From Galeopsis tetrahit (taxonomy: Eukaryota > Streptophyta > Magnoliopsida > Lamiales > Lamiaceae), in the NCBI GenBank assembly GCA_963675135.1, contig OY776131.1, forward strand, positions 24,977,881-25,041,880: a stretch of 64,000 nt of DNA, written 5' to 3'. Every line of letters starts with the position of its first letter. Position 1 is the stretch's first letter. The notes below the pieces were generated by a model. The model made no database searches, was not told the DNA's origin, and saw nothing but the letters and a program-made list of their open reading frames with translations. Positions 10,590-22,816 of this stretch are shown piece by piece. The position numbers were made by a program, and so were the translations under genes.

Positions 10590-12544
10590 GTATGGAAATC
10601 ATTTTTTCTATTTCAAGATCTAACTCATTAATGCATTAATATATTGTTTGTGTATTTCACGTACAACACAATAGTGAATGCTAAAATTAATCAACCCTTA
10701 GTTGAATGTGTGATACTTTAAAGTTTTAAGAATAAGTGCAATGAAGAGGAAAAGTTATACAAGCATCAAACATACCTTAACAACATTAAACCACTTCATA
10801 TATTCATTTAATTGAAAACTAATCATTAATTGTCCAACACAGAAAAACTTAAAATTTAAGTGAAAAAATTAACTTTCTTTGTCTGGCCACAAAAGTATCT
10901 GAGCCCCTAAGTGGTCCTTCATACCATCTAAATCTCATGTGAAACCAATTTTGCAACAGGCTTTTCACGGAAAATATTTTTGCTTAAACTGCTTACACAT
11001 AAAAATTCTTAGGTGGAAGCTAGAGTTACTTATCAACATGTTGAAACTTTGAGATTTCATATTGCTTATCAGTTAATCAATGGATTAAATTGATCTGCAA
11101 ACATAGAAAAGCCACCAACACAACCAAGTACTGTAGAAGGCAACATATAGAATGTTGCATTAAAATTGATTCTTATATGATATTCCAAAGAGTGATGGAC
11201 TTCAAATTCCTAATAGTTTATAAGTTGTTTAGGAGATTATAAGCTCTCTAAAAGTATTTGGTAAAAAAAGATTTTTAACAACTTAATAACTTATGAGATC
11301 TTAAAATTTAAAATATATATATAAAAAGTACCAACACCACCAACTTATCTTTCTAAAATCTTTTAAGCTACACTTATATAATAAGTAAAATCTCATGTTC
11401 TCAGTAATTTACTAAACATAAAGTAAAAGCATGTATATCCAAGTATTAAAAAAATACAATTCATGTTCTATTGAGTAATATATAAAATGAATACAATCCT
11501 CACAGAATACACACTCAATTTCTTTCCTGCATAAATTGTATCATTGTATTTTACCATAATCTAAGTCAGAAAGAACAATAATCCAACAACTTCAAACAAA
11601 CTAAAAATGGCTAAATTCATTAGCTAAGGATAAATTTTATGATCAGTGATAACTTTGAAATGCAACCTATATACAATATAATATAAGAGCAAACACCTTC
11701 ACTGCAGCTTACAGTGATCAAATGCTACAGTGCATCAGAGATGTAGATTTCATTTTACAAATTTCATCACACACTGTTAGAGAAGTAAACAAACAATTAT
11801 GACTCACATCAACATCGACAACGAAAGGACTGGCCCGACTAGAGGGGATTTCCCTACAGCAAAATGCATATGCATTAAAAAATGAGTAAAATATTAATAT
11901 TTCTAAAACAAAGCTATTACCCTCTTCAAAAAGAAAAAAAGAAAAGAAAAAAAATATTCCAAAATGATTCACATCTCTATTAAAAGTTATTAGAATAGAG
12001 AACTACTATGAATACATTGACTGTTAACTTCAGGAGCAGATCCTTCAGACCCTATCTAGATACAATCCAAATGATGCCCACTAAACATGAAATGTATGCA
12101 ATTATTGTGGTTTTAAACCTGAAAAAATATAGGGAAATTTTAAAAAACTATGATCAAATTGAAGAACTAAAGCCTTTCTTTAAAGTTTACTCTTATTAGA
12201 ATAAAAGCAAAGAAAATATCACCTTCATGCACAAAAATTAAAGGGCTTTGCTACAATGAAATTTTCAAGAGTAAAAAACACACAAGAATTCAGTACAAGA
12301 ACTGAAACCCACGGAATTCCAACACCTAAAAAGATAAGACAGTCAATACAAAAAAACGGTTCAGAAATGAATAGACGTCACGATAACTTTGTTAAAATTT
12401 CCTAAACAACAACTTTGCTTTAATTGTTGCCTTTGCAAAATTTCCTAAAACTAATCTTTGAGTTATTAACTAATCTGCAAAATTTTCTAAAATTTGTTTA
12501 ATTTTTTCCTAAAACTATACATTTAATTGCAAAAAATAGAGCTG
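10590..12544. other. Helitron I interior, no gene recognised
   Basis: AT-rich DNA with intron-like composition. Short ORFs do not resemble known proteins. 11040-11160 and 11690-11850 have more balanced composition and could be decayed exon or UTR sequence. Confidence 0.4.
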
Positions 12545-12895
12545 AAAACCTGAAGTATGTGCGGGCGCGGTTGTGGGGGTGTGAGGATTCAATTGTTGCA
12601 TGTGTGTGCGATTGCCTATCACCTGTGCGTGGGGGGATTCGTGCCGCCTGAGCATGGGGATGAGCTGGGAGAATCGCGGCTGTCTGCCGCCTGTGCTGTG
12701 CGTTGGGGATTGAAGGGAGGCGGTACGCATGGTGGCCGTGAGCGCTGGTAGGCCATCAGAGGTGGGCGACGGTCGACGAATGAGAAGAGAGGAGCGGTGG
12801 ACTGATGGTGGTGTCTTGGTGAATGGTGAGAAGGGGGCAGACGATTTGTTGAAGTCGTGGGGTGAGGGCCGCAGGGTAGGAAAAATTAGGGTTTA
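12545..12895 (-). pseudogene. GC-rich first-exon-like gene fragment in Helitron I
   Basis: Read on the minus strand, it starts with CTAAACCCTAATTTTTCC, a typical plant 5' leader. A GC-rich stretch with ATG (about 12750) and a Pro/Arg/Ser-rich reading follows, then a donor-like CAG|GTGATA near 12602. GC content is far above its surroundings. No protein family is recognisable and no further exon was identified. Probably the promoter-proximal part of a host gene picked up by the Helitron. Confidence 0.35.
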
Positions 12896-13836
12896 GAGAT
12901 TTTTTTATTTATTTTTTCTTTTATAAGGAGTAATTAAAAAGGTTGATAATAACATACCTTTTTTTTCGGGGAAGAAGATAATATACTTTTTTAACTTTTC
13001 ATTCATTTTTTTATTAGCATTTCTTCTAAATAACTAATTAATTATGAATTTATGCCTAATTCTTGAATCTTATTTGTTGTTGTTATTAATATCATCTTCT
13101 AAAAAAAATTATTTATCTTTTAAACACAATCATTTATGGTGTAGTAATAATTTTTTAAAATAATTTTTTTATTAGTCGTGATATTTACGTGTCACCTCAA
13201 AATAGCTTTGTGAACCACACCATATCATTTAATTGTTTCCAAAAATTAGATAGATGCATTCAATTGTAAGCTTATAAAGACGGTGTAAATAAATTACAAC
13301 TTATCTCATAGAGTCTCATTTGGTAATTATATATATCCCACATTGAGCAGTATGTTGCGTCTTTTTTTTTTAAATCATCCTATAAGACGCAACTGAGTAA
13401 ATTTAAATTTTATGACCGATTCATGAGGGGTAGGGGATGAAAAATCTCATGTTTAATAAATTTGAAAAAAACGGTGCACATGTCCAAGTGATCAAATTAC
13501 AAAAAAAAAAATAAAAAAAATTAATTTATAAATACCAAAAAACTGTATTTTTTTTTAATTAACTTTTTTTTATTTATGTTATTTTTATTTAATTTTGTAT
13601 ACATTTTTCATCTACATTATATAAGCTAAATTTTTTTTAATAAGTCCTTTTTTTTTTTTGTGTTGAACATCAATTTTAGCCATTGAATTTTACATTAATC
13701 AATATTTTCAATACATACAATATTATTAAATTTAAAATTAAATTTTACAATATAATAGGTTAACTACAACTCATTATATGTCATAATAAAAAAAAATTAA
13801 ACACATAGACCGTGCATCGCACGGGTGAAATACTAG

Positions 13837-14447
13837 TATATATAAAAATAGAATAGTGGCTTCTCTAGCAAGTTCCCGCCAAAATGTTGTAATAGTAAAA
13901 TATTATTTTTTGTGAGTCCACCAATATAATATTATCTTTTAAAATTATTTTTCCCTCTCTTCCTTTATTTTTATTTTATCTCTCCTCTCTCTATGCAGTC
14001 AATTTTTCTTATTTGAATTTCTTCATTATTCTCTATTAGGAATATATTTATAGATATGCTTCTTTGTAGAGTTTATTAACAATAACAATATATAAGACCC
14101 ATGAATAAAATGAGACAAAAAAATTTAACAAAACAATTAAGACACAAAAGGTTACAAAATATCAAGTATATAAATATAACTATTGTAAAACATTATTACT
14201 TATTAAAGAGTATATAAAATGAATATTTATTAATTATGCTCAATTAATTATTTTTGACAAATCTTAATTTTATCCAATATTATTTTGACGTTTATTTTTC
14301 AAATAAAATATTTAAAATTAATGGTTCTGAAAAAAATTCTTATACTATTGTATGTATAAAAAAAAATATTTATTAACATCAGTACATCACATTGTTTATA
14401 TAAGTTTATTAATTTATAAACCGTGCATCGCACGGGAGAAATACTAG
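13837..14447 (+). mobile_element. Helitron II (611 bp), abutting Helitron I
   Basis: Begins TATATATAAAAATAGAATAG then GTGGCTTCT and TTCCCGCC, matching the 5' start of Helitron I except for the first two bases TC. Ends with CCGTGCATCGCACGGG hairpin plus AGAAATACTAG (CTAG 14444-14447) before T. No coding content. Head-to-tail arrangement with Helitron I, no spacer. Confidence 0.75.
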
Positions 14448-14469
14448 TATGGTCATTAATAGTTGTATA

Positions 14470-14826
14470 CTCCCTCCGTTTTTTATTGAGTGTCACTTTG
14501 TCTTTTTTAATATTTTCAAAGTAAGTGTCATTCTACACATTTTTCTTTAATTTTGACAATTTTACCCTTATACATTATACTCCCTCCATTTTTTTTACCT
14601 TGATTTAAGTTTTTTCCCTTTTGAATATAGTATTATAGCATAAATAATGGATAAATCTTAATTATTGTATACATGAATATCACCTACAATATTGACCACA
14701 TTCATTACTAAACATAAATTTAATATTAAAATTAGTTATCATTAATGAAGGGTAAAATGATCCATGATTATATATCTTAATTTGTTGAAAATTGTTAAAA
14801 TGACACTTAATTGAAAGTGGAGGGAG
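14470..14826. mobile_element. Stowaway MITE (Tc1/mariner type)
   Basis: Flanked by TA (14468-14469, 14827-14828). Termini CTCCCTCCGTTTTTTATTGA and the reverse complement ending TGGAGGGAG, with the inner TGTCA pairs also inverted. A second CTCCCTCCATTTTTTTTACC terminus at 14580 suggests a nested or truncated second copy. Confidence 0.8.
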
Positions 14827-15019
14827 TAATATATTATAAATACAGTAATAATATACATATATATTAAAGTAATATACTTATATTATATATATGATATAAA
14901 ATAGGATATTATGAGTCAGAAAATGAAGAAAGAAGGAAAAAAATGTCACTGCTTATATAATCTGTTATGCACTAGAGTTTTTAATATTAGTTAGGTTTAT
15001 TATATATTGTTATTAAGTA

Positions 15020-15115
15020 AATTTGGATAGCTTAAGTGGTTAGAGCACCATTATTGACTTGTAAGGTCTTGAGTTCAATTTTGAAAAGGAGATTATTTTT
15101 TAATTAAATATAGTA
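15020..15115 (+). mobile_element. tRNA-derived SINE, copy 3 (diverged)
   Basis: Box A-like TGGATAGCTTAAGTGG and box B-like GAGTTCAATTT, same layout as the clearer copies at 38747 and 53772, followed by an AT-rich tail. No confident target duplication. Confidence 0.55.
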
Positions 15116-15839
15116 TTTTTAAATCAAATCAAAACAGCTAGAGTTAGTTTTCTGACTTTATACACGTTCAATGTGGAATACTCAACTGAAAGCTCACAGT
15201 CTTCATATTTTTAGAAGATTGATCTCAGTAGTTTGATGCTTGATTATGGGTTGATATCATCACCTCCCATTCAAATTTTGATATCATTGTCAACAAATGG
15301 TGAATGGTGAATCTCAATTAATAATTTGTCTACATGTAAATAACTAATTTAGTTTTCTTCCTTTTTTTTTTTTTTTGATGAATTGATATTTAGTGCCCTT
15401 TAATTGAGGATTTGACAAAAAGAGGGACAAGTTTTAAGTTGAATTTGGCTTCAAGAAGGGCTGAAGAAGAGGTCAAATTTGTTTGTTTTTCTTTTTAAAT
15501 AGTTTTGCATTGTATTTTTTTTTCTCTATAATCTTCTTGTGATTCATTATTGTAAAGAATTAACTATTTTTGCATTATATTTTCGATCCATATCTTTCTA
15601 TGATATGTTTAACTTTAAATTCCGTGATACAGTTACCAATTTTGTGCTCAAGTGTATCAATGATGCTTTGTTCTTGCTTTATTTTGTAAATATCAAATTT
15701 GATTGTTCTTCTTCTATTTTTTTTTTTTTTTTTAAATGTATGATCCAAAAGATTTCTATGCTTATATCATGCCTACATTTTATGTACAGTGAGTATTAAA
15801 TTAGTGGCAATAGACCTACTAATTAAGTGTTGTATTTTG
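15116..15839. other. AT-rich spacer, no gene recognised
   Basis: Short ORFs only. T-rich runs near 15370 and 15717. Nothing recognisable. Confidence 0.5.
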
Positions 15840-16440
15840 CGACGGTGAGAATGTTTCATTGAATGCTAGCCGCTGATCATCATATGTTTCTGGGGGAATT
15901 CTTTCTGGTATGTTAGGTTCTCAAATATGCACCTTATGTTGTTCTTCACCCATTGGAAACTTTGAAGGAGCACGGGCTTAGTCAAGTAGAACCGGGTTGC
16001 GCTGCTTGATGCTCTGATCGAAAATAAACCAGTGGGGCCATGCCAGTACGACTGAATATGCGTTAGAATGGTCCCCTACGACACCAAAAAAACCGGGCTG
16101 AGCTTCTAAACTGTCCGCCCGCTTCCATAGAACAATATCGTGACAACGTAGACCTAAGTGGTCATATTGAATCCTTGGGAACCGTCACAAGTACGGCCGG
16201 CCTATATTCTATTTGAACGAAAAATGATGCAATTCAAGGGGGAAGTAACCAACTCTAAATGGTAATTAACCAGAAGTTGATAACTTCCATGCCATCTCAG
16301 CTTCTAGGGTCAGCAAGCCACCCTGTAGTTTTACACTCCAACACAGACGCCAACTTTGAGCCCAACCAGGACTTAAGCCTCAATTTCAAGATCTCTATAG
16401 CTTTTTCCTCCTATGTTGTTCCAAATGGACCACACTATTC
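15840..16440 (-). other. GC-rich unexplained segment (possible organelle-derived or captured gene piece)
   Basis: Composition jumps to about half GC between 15960 and 16210. The minus strand has an open reading of over 60 codons across 15980-16180, including RCHDIVLWKRADSLEAQPGF and VVLAWPHWFIFDQS. 16260-16440 is also gene-like on the minus strand. I do not recognise a family. The low decay and composition would fit a nuclear copy of mitochondrial DNA, but I cannot show that. The copia element at 16446 interrupts its right side, which continues at 21895. Confidence 0.35.
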
Positions 16441-16445
16441 CCACC

Positions 16446-17094
16446 TGTTATGGAATTGTATCCACTAAGCAACTCCTCACAAATGATAAATCAAGACAAC
16501 TAGAAACGCAAAGAATTGAAAACGAATAAAGAACTCAAAGAAAGAACACGGAATTTACGTGGTTCGATCAAATGATCTACGTCCACGGAGGATAGAAGAC
16601 TCTCTTCACTAATCACAAATGAAAGTTACAGATTACAAGTGTACACAAAGCTTGATCTCTCTCTTAAACTCTCTATGTGTGTAACCCACAATCTATGCAC
16701 TAGATGGTGTATTTATAGATGTACAATGCAAGTTGTAACTGCCTCTAACAAACTAACTAACTAACAGAAATCAACTAACTCTGAAACTGGAATATCAGCA
16801 CAGTAGAACTCAGCGCAGTAAAACTCAGCACAGTTGTCTCAGCAGACTAAGAACACTATATCAGCACAGTACTCTTTAGCAGACTAAGAGCAGTACTGTT
16901 CTGACCCGACCAGCAGAGTTGATACCTAAGATCACTAAACCTTATCAGCAGAGTACTCATTACTCTACTTGTACTGAAATAACCAAATATCAGAACACTA
17001 GTTACTGAGCTTAGTATAAGCACAGTTCTGAAAATCAGCACACTACCACTTCTGATAGTAAGAACAGTTCTCCAATATTGCATTAATCTCAACA
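16446..17094 (-). repeat. 3' LTR of copia element 1
   Basis: 649 bp. Contains repeated CAGCACAGT-type motifs. The minus-strand purine tract AAGGTGGAGAAT lies just inside it (17095-17106). Confidence 0.93.
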
Positions 17095-17161
17095 ATTCTC
17101 CACCTTAATGCAAGATTGCCTTCTTCCCAGCCCTCCTCAAGGCTGTTTGTCCATTCTCTTC

Positions 17162-19417
17162 TTAATGAACATCCCAGGTGCTAAGGTTTACCAACTCCAT
17201 GCAATGGTTGAACTTATTGCTTGGTAATGCCTTAGTTAACATATCAGCTGCATTCTCTTCTGAAGCTACCTTCTGAACTTCAACAATGCTCTTCTCCAAG
17301 ATGTCTCTAACAAAATGTAGCTTCACATCAATGTGCTTTGACCTCTCATGAAACACTTGATGTTTTGCTAGATGGATAGTGCTCTGATTATCACACAGCA
17401 CAGGAACACTCTTCTGGAATATGCCAAAATCTCTCAGAATGCCCTTCAACCACATTGCTTCCTTCACAGCTTCTGTCAAGGCTATGTACTCAGCTTCTGT
17501 TGTGGATAAGGTCACCATAGATTGTAAGGCTGCTCTCCATGTTATAGCAGTGCCATACAATGTAAACACATAACCAGATAAAGACTTCCTTGTATCTATG
17601 TTTCCAGCAAAATCAGAATCCACAAATCCAATTAAAGGACTCTTGGTATCAGCACACTTCTCGAACAATAATCCTAAGTCTTCTGATCCATTCAGATATC
17701 TTAGAATCCACTTCAAAGCTTCCCAATGAAACTTTCCTGGATTTCCCATGAATCTACTCACCATACTAACAGCATAGGCAAGATCTGGTCTGCTACAAAC
17801 CATAGCATACATGAGACTTCCAACTCCATTTGCATAAGGGACAGTAAGCATCTGCTTCTTCTCTTCAGCTGTTTGAGGAGATTGCTTGACTGACAACTTG
17901 AATTGCTGACCAAATGAAGTACTAACTGGTTTGGACTGGTGCATAAGAAACCTCTTCAAGACCTTCTGGATGTAACACTTCTGGGACAAGAACAGCTTCC
18001 CTGCTTTCCTGTTTCTGAGAATATCCATGCCTAATATTCTCTTGGCTTCACCTAGGTCCTTCATCTCGAACTTGCTACTCAGCTGCTGCTTCAGCTGGGT
18101 AATCTTTCTCATACTCTTGCTAGCTATCAACATATCATCTACATAGATCAGTAGATAGGTGCTCTCTAGATAATCTTGTTTACCAATATATACACATCCA
18201 TCATATTTGCTTCTTAAGAAACCAATAGAAAACATGAATGTATCAAACTTTCTATACCATTGTCTAGGACTCTGCTTGAGCCCATACAATGATTTCTTAA
18301 GCAAGCATACCTTACTTTCAGTTTCAGGCATGATAAACCCTTCAGGTTGATGCATATATATTGTTTCAGCTAGTTCTCCATGTAAAAATGCAGTTTTGAC
18401 ATCTAGCTGATGTAACTCAAGATCATCTTGAGCAACCTTAGACAAAAGTAATCTTATTGAACAGTGTTTCACAACAGGAGAGAATACCTCATTGAAGTCT
18501 ATGCCTTCTCTTTGTGTGAATCCTCTTGCCACCAACCTAGCCTTGAATCTGATCTGCTCTCTAGCACCACCAAATCCAACTTCAAGCTTCTTCTTGAACA
18601 GCCACCTGCAGCTCACTAACTTCTGGTTTTTAGGCTTCTCAACAAGGATCCAGGTCTGGTTTTTCTCCAAAGATTGCAACTCTTCTGACATGGCTGCTGC
18701 CCACTGCTCTCTTTCAGGACTGGTGATTGCTTCCCTATAGTTTCTTGGCTCATAATGCTCCACCTCTTCTGCTGTGATCAGAGCATATGACACAAGATCA
18801 GCCTGGCCAAACCTAGAAGGGGGGTGAATCTGCCTTCTGAGCCTATCTCTTGCAAGACTATAATTTCTCAAATCAGCAGGGTTGTCCTCCATGGTATCAT
18901 CTTCTGAATTATCTTCTGGTACCTGTTCTGGAACAACCTCATCTGGTGTGTTATTTCCAAGATCAGTAGGGTTGACCACCTCCTCTGGTGCCAACTGATC
19001 TGATGTGGGAAACTCCACCTCAGCTGAGAAACTCTCTTCTGACTCATTTACAATTCTTCCATCTAGGTTATGGGAGTTTCCATTATGAGGATATCCCATT
19101 ACCTTCTCATTAAAATCAACATCTCTGCTGATTATCAGTTTCTTATGACCTGGTTCAAGGCACCACAGTCTATAGCCCTTGACACCTTTTGGATAGCCAA
19201 TGAATATACATTTCAGAGCCCTTGGCTCAAGCTTATCCTGTCTTATGTGTGCATATGCCTGACATCCAAACACTTTAAGTTTTGAATAATCAGACAACTT
19301 GCCATACCATATTTCATCTGGGGTTTTACCTTCTAAAGCATATGAGGGAGTTTTGTTGATTAAGTAAACATGCAGTACATACAGCCTCTCCCCAAAAGCT
19401 TTTAGGTAATTTAGCAT
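17162..19417 (-). pseudogene. Copia integrase C-terminus, reverse transcriptase and RNase H
   Basis: 751 codons. From about residue 18 (YLINKTPS) it continues the integrase C-terminal region, then reverse transcriptase from about 250 (NQTWILVE) with LDVKTAFLHG (338-347) and the active-site YVDD (425-428), and RNase H with D600 (GFVDSDFAG), E641 (TTEAEY) and D676 (LCDNQST). It ends near the purine tract. Residues 1-17 are an out-of-frame reading overlapping the upstream frame. The gene is open throughout, so a single-base length change at 19366-19368 is the only lesion seen in the polyprotein. The frame break could also be a sequencing error. A programmed shift is unlikely, since copia elements usually use a single frame. 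Confidence 0.93.
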
Positions 19418-21239
19418 CAGCTAACATGCATCTGACCCGTTCTAGAATAGTTTTATTCATTCTCTCTGCTAATCCATTTTTCTGTGGATTAAGAGGGACA
19501 GTTATATGTCTAGTAATGCCCTTCTCTTTACAAAATTCATTGAATTCAGCTGATAGATACTCAATGCCATTATCTGTCCTCAAATGTTTTAAGGACTTTC
19601 CTTTCTGGTTCTCTATCTCAAGTAGCCATTCTTTGAATTTTGTAAAGGCCTCACTGTTCTGTTTGAGAATGAACACCCAAACTTTTCTAGAATAGTCATC
19701 TATAATTGACATGAAATACTTACCTCCACCAATGGTTTCAGTCCTTGATGGCCCCCAGACATCTGAGTGAACATAATCCAGCAGCTCCTTGGTAGTGTGC
19801 TCACCCTTCTGGAATGACTTCTTCTTGGCCTTGCCAAGAATGCACTGCTCACAGAACTCTAGGCTTTTGAATGTCTTCTGGTGGAATGCCCCCTTCTTGG
19901 ATAACTCCATCAGGCCTTTCTCTCCAACATGTGTCAGCCTCTTATGCCAAAGCATAGCATCTTCAGAACTCATGGTAACATCAGCAGCACCTGTGATTGT
20001 CTCACCAATTAAAGAATATAACCCATTTGACTTCTTCCCTTGCATCACTATCCTTTCAGCTTTGGTAACAAGCAGACATCCTCTTTCTGTCTTGAATTCA
20101 TAACCCAAAGCATTTAGTGTGCCAAGAGATATAAGGTTTCTCTTCAAATCTGGAACAAATCTGACATTGGTCAGGATCACATGTTTATCATTAAACATCT
20201 TCACCCTCACAGTGCCAATCCCTCTCACATTGCAGCATTCATCATTGCCCAATAGAACTGAACCTCCCTCCATCATTTCCAGGTTTTGAAACCAAGATTT
20301 GGTGGGACACATGTGAAAAGAACATCCAGAATCTAACACCCATTCATTAACAGGTTTGCTATCTGCTATGCTCATCACTTCAGCACTATCATACCCTTTT
20401 GCCTCTGCTACATCAGCTTTGGCAGCATCAGTAGTCTTCTTGTGCTCAGGACAATCTTTTATGAAATGTCCTTCCTTATGGCATTTGTAGCAAGCCTTGC
20501 TCTTGACTACATTTCCATTTCTCTTGTGATTTGGCTTGGCATGGAACTTCTTGCCTTGCCCTCCTTTCTTGTCATTCTTCAGTTTGATATTAAGACCCTC
20601 AGCTTGGTTCTTGGTCTTCTTGGTTGAGTTTGCAACATGTAAACTCTTGGTCTTCAGTATGGACAAGACTTCTTTGAATTTTGCCTTACCCTCCTTGGTA
20701 ATCAGCAAAGCATCCTTGAAGTTGTCATATGAGGGAGGTAATGCCTCTAGGAGTAGAAAGGACTTCTTGTGATCTTCCAAGGTAATTCCAACATTCTCAA
20801 GATCATCAACTGCTTGCATGAACTCTATTAACTGCTCATCAAGGGTTTTATCATCTGACATCTTGAAATTATTAAGCTTCCTTTCCATGAACATCTGATT
20901 TGACAAAGATTGTGCCAAATACAGATCATCTAATGCCTCAAATACTCCAGCAACATCCTTCTCCTTCATAACTTCTCTGAAAACATTGTCTCCCAAACTC
21001 AGAACAACAATGTTGTAAGCTTTTTCCATAAGCTCTTCTTTCTTGACCTTGTCTGCATCGGATGCAGCAGGGTCAAGAGGAGTAAGGGCCTCTTTCAGCC
21101 CATGGTGTGACAGCAGAGCCTTCATCTTGGCTTTCCATAAACCAAAATATGTCTTACCATTGAATTTCTCTATCTCCAATTTCACAGAGCCCATTTCTTG
21201 ATTCTTGACTTTATCTTCGGTTCCCACAGACGGCGCCAA
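19326..21239 (-). pseudogene. Copia gag-protease-integrase (first part of a frameshifted polyprotein)
   Basis: 637 codons from an ATG just inside the 5' LTR. Gag domain at about 20-200, zinc knuckle CYKCHKEGHFIKDC (250-263), aspartic protease active site with DSG (303-305) in WVLDSGCSFHMCP, the HHCC integrase zinc region (WHKRLTH at 431-437, CEQC at 463-466), and the integrase core with D493 (HSDVWGP), D556 (RTDNG) and E592, spaced D-35-E. These build the capsid, process the polyprotein and insert the cDNA. Shortly after the integrase core the frame breaks in a run of three A on the plus strand (19366-19368). The continuation lies one frame over in 17162-19417. No stop or other break is seen within this part. 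Confidence 0.93.
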
Positions 21240-21240
21240 T
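21221..21240 (-). promoter_or_regulatory. Primer-binding site of copia element 1
   Basis: ATTGGCGCCGTCTGTGGGAA on the minus strand, immediately inside the 5' LTR. TGGCGCC-type primer sites are common in plant LTR elements. The exact tRNA was not determined. Confidence 0.7.
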
Positions 21241-21889
21241 TGTTATGGAATTGTATCCACTAAGCAACTCCTCACAAATGATAAATCAAGACAACTAGAA
21301 ACGCAAAGAATTGAAAACGAATAAAGAACTCAAAGAAAGAACACGGGATTTACGTGGTTCGATCAAATGATCTACGTCCACGGAGGATAGAAGACTCTCT
21401 TCACTAATCACAAATGAAAGTTACAGATTACAAGTGTACACAAAGCTTGATCTCTCTCTTAAACTCTCTATGTGTGTAACCCACAATCTATGCACTAGAT
21501 GGTGTATTTATAGATGTACAATGCAAGTTGTAACTGCCTCTAACAAACTAACTAACTAACAGAAATCAACTAACTCTGAAACTGGAATATCAGCACAGTA
21601 GAACTCAGCGCAGTAAAACTCAGCACAGTTGTCTCAGCAGACTAAGAACACTATATCAGCACAGTACTCTTTAGCAGACTAAGAGCAGTACTGTTCTGAC
21701 CCGACCAGCAGAGTTGATACCTAAGATCACTAAACCTTATCAGCAGAGTACTCATTACTCTACTTGTACTGAAATAACCAAATATCAGAACACTAGTTAC
21801 TGAGCTTAGTATAAGCACAGTTCTGAAAATCAACACACTACCACTTCTGATAGTAAGAACAGTTCTCCAATATTGCATTAATCTCAACA
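21241..21889 (-). repeat. 5' LTR of copia element 1
   Basis: 649 bp, same as the 3' LTR apart from about two bases. TATAAATAC on the minus strand at about 21506-21513 is the likely core promoter. Confidence 0.93.
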
Positions 21890-21894
21890 CCACC

Positions 21895-22786
21895 CAAATT
21901 GTTGCAGCTACAATATATATTTTTAGTAAAATGACAATGTGTAGTATATTTGCAAGTTATTTGCAATGTTTGGTTGTTAACTTCTTAATTCATCTAACGT
22001 CGCAAAGAATCTGCATATGGGCATAATATAAGAAATTCAACACATGGATATCTTTCAAAATTGTGCAGTGCTCTGCAGCTCTTCAGGGCTTTGGAATGCA
22101 TTTGTTTAGCTCCAAGAGGTGCATAAATTGGAATCTTAATGATCTACATGTTGTATGGGGCTGTAAATTATGTAATTGTTATAAACTTTACAGAGGTGTG
22201 TCCTAAGATTTTAATATATGTACCAAAATCTTTAGGATGAACTACGATGAAAGAAGCGTATAATTAGTTAGGGGGTTGGTACAAAGGAATTGGCAAAGAA
22301 CAAGCTCGAATAAGAGGAATATTCAATTGCAATTTTAGAAAAGCCACAAAGATATTTAAAGCACTATTGATGATTTTTTTATTGAGTTAAATCCAAACAT
22401 GCTTTGAAAATTGTTGTTTAGACGTTCGAGAACTTCGGCATAAGCTTATTTTCTAGCTCAGACGCCTACGCGTTCTAATTCACTGGTTCCCAATTCAAAC
22501 ACCCCTATTGATCAAATAAAAGAATTGTTTAAAGATTTTCTTATTATGTCAAATCAATTGAGAATAAGATAACAACGGTAGTATCTCAATTAAAGATTTT
22601 CAATTTTACAAACCACAAAAAGTGCGGATATTCTCCGACCAACCTGTGAGATTGCATTATCATAATATTTCATTTCGTATATATAGGAAGGTGTATATTT
22701 TTCTATGTACATGTGTACTTTATTTAGATTTATACAAACAATATTTAACTATTCAGATATTTTTTGAACTTCAAGGTTGCAATAGA
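21895..22786. other. Gene-like but unrecognised DNA before a Helitron 3' end
   Basis: 22060-22200 has UTR-like composition, 22380-22520 is mixed. No ORF with recognisable content. Probably the interior of Helitron III, interrupted by copia element 1. Confidence 0.4.
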
Positions 22787-22814
22787 CCCGTGCATCGCAC
22801 GGGATAAAAACTAG
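22787..22814 (+). mobile_element. Helitron III 3' terminus
   Basis: Hairpin CCCGTGCATCGCACGGG (22787-22803), then ATAAAAACTAG ending in CTAG at 22811-22814, followed by T. Same terminal family as Helitrons I and II. The 5' end was not located, so only the terminus is annotated. Confidence 0.7.
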
Positions 22815-22816
22815 TA

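Larger units (their letters stand above)
9753..13836 (+). mobile_element. Helitron I (non-autonomous, about 4.1 kb)
   Basis: The 5' end is TCTATATATATA after an A (9752). The 3' end is a short hairpin CCGTGCATCGCACGG followed by TGAAATACTAG, ending in CTAG at 13833-13836 with T next. These are the hallmarks of Helitrons, which insert between A and T without a target duplication. The interior has no Rep/helicase, but has a plus-strand RPA/DUF223-like exon (10444-10589) and a GC-rich first-exon-like piece on the minus strand (12545-12895), so it appears to carry gene fragments. Helitron II abuts it and shares its terminal motifs. Confidence 0.8.
16446..21889 (-). mobile_element. Complete young Ty1/copia retrotransposon
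   Basis: Two 649-bp LTRs (16446-17094, 21241-21889) start TGTTATGGAATT and end ATCTCAACA, with a perfect 5-bp target duplication CCACC (16441-16445, 21890-21894). I count about two differences between the LTRs, so insertion was recent (order of 0.1 million years at commonly used plant rates). Minus-strand order after the 5' LTR: primer-binding site ATTGGCGCCGTCTGTGGGAA, gag, protease, integrase, RT, RNase H, then a purine tract. Domain order int-RT is that of Ty1/copia. The gag start resembles Tork/Tnt1-like elements, an inference only. Confidence 0.95.

Noticed and set aside
16856..17095. 79-80 residue ORF in the copia LTR
   Set aside because: Identical in both LTRs, no family match, lies in non-coding LTR sequence.
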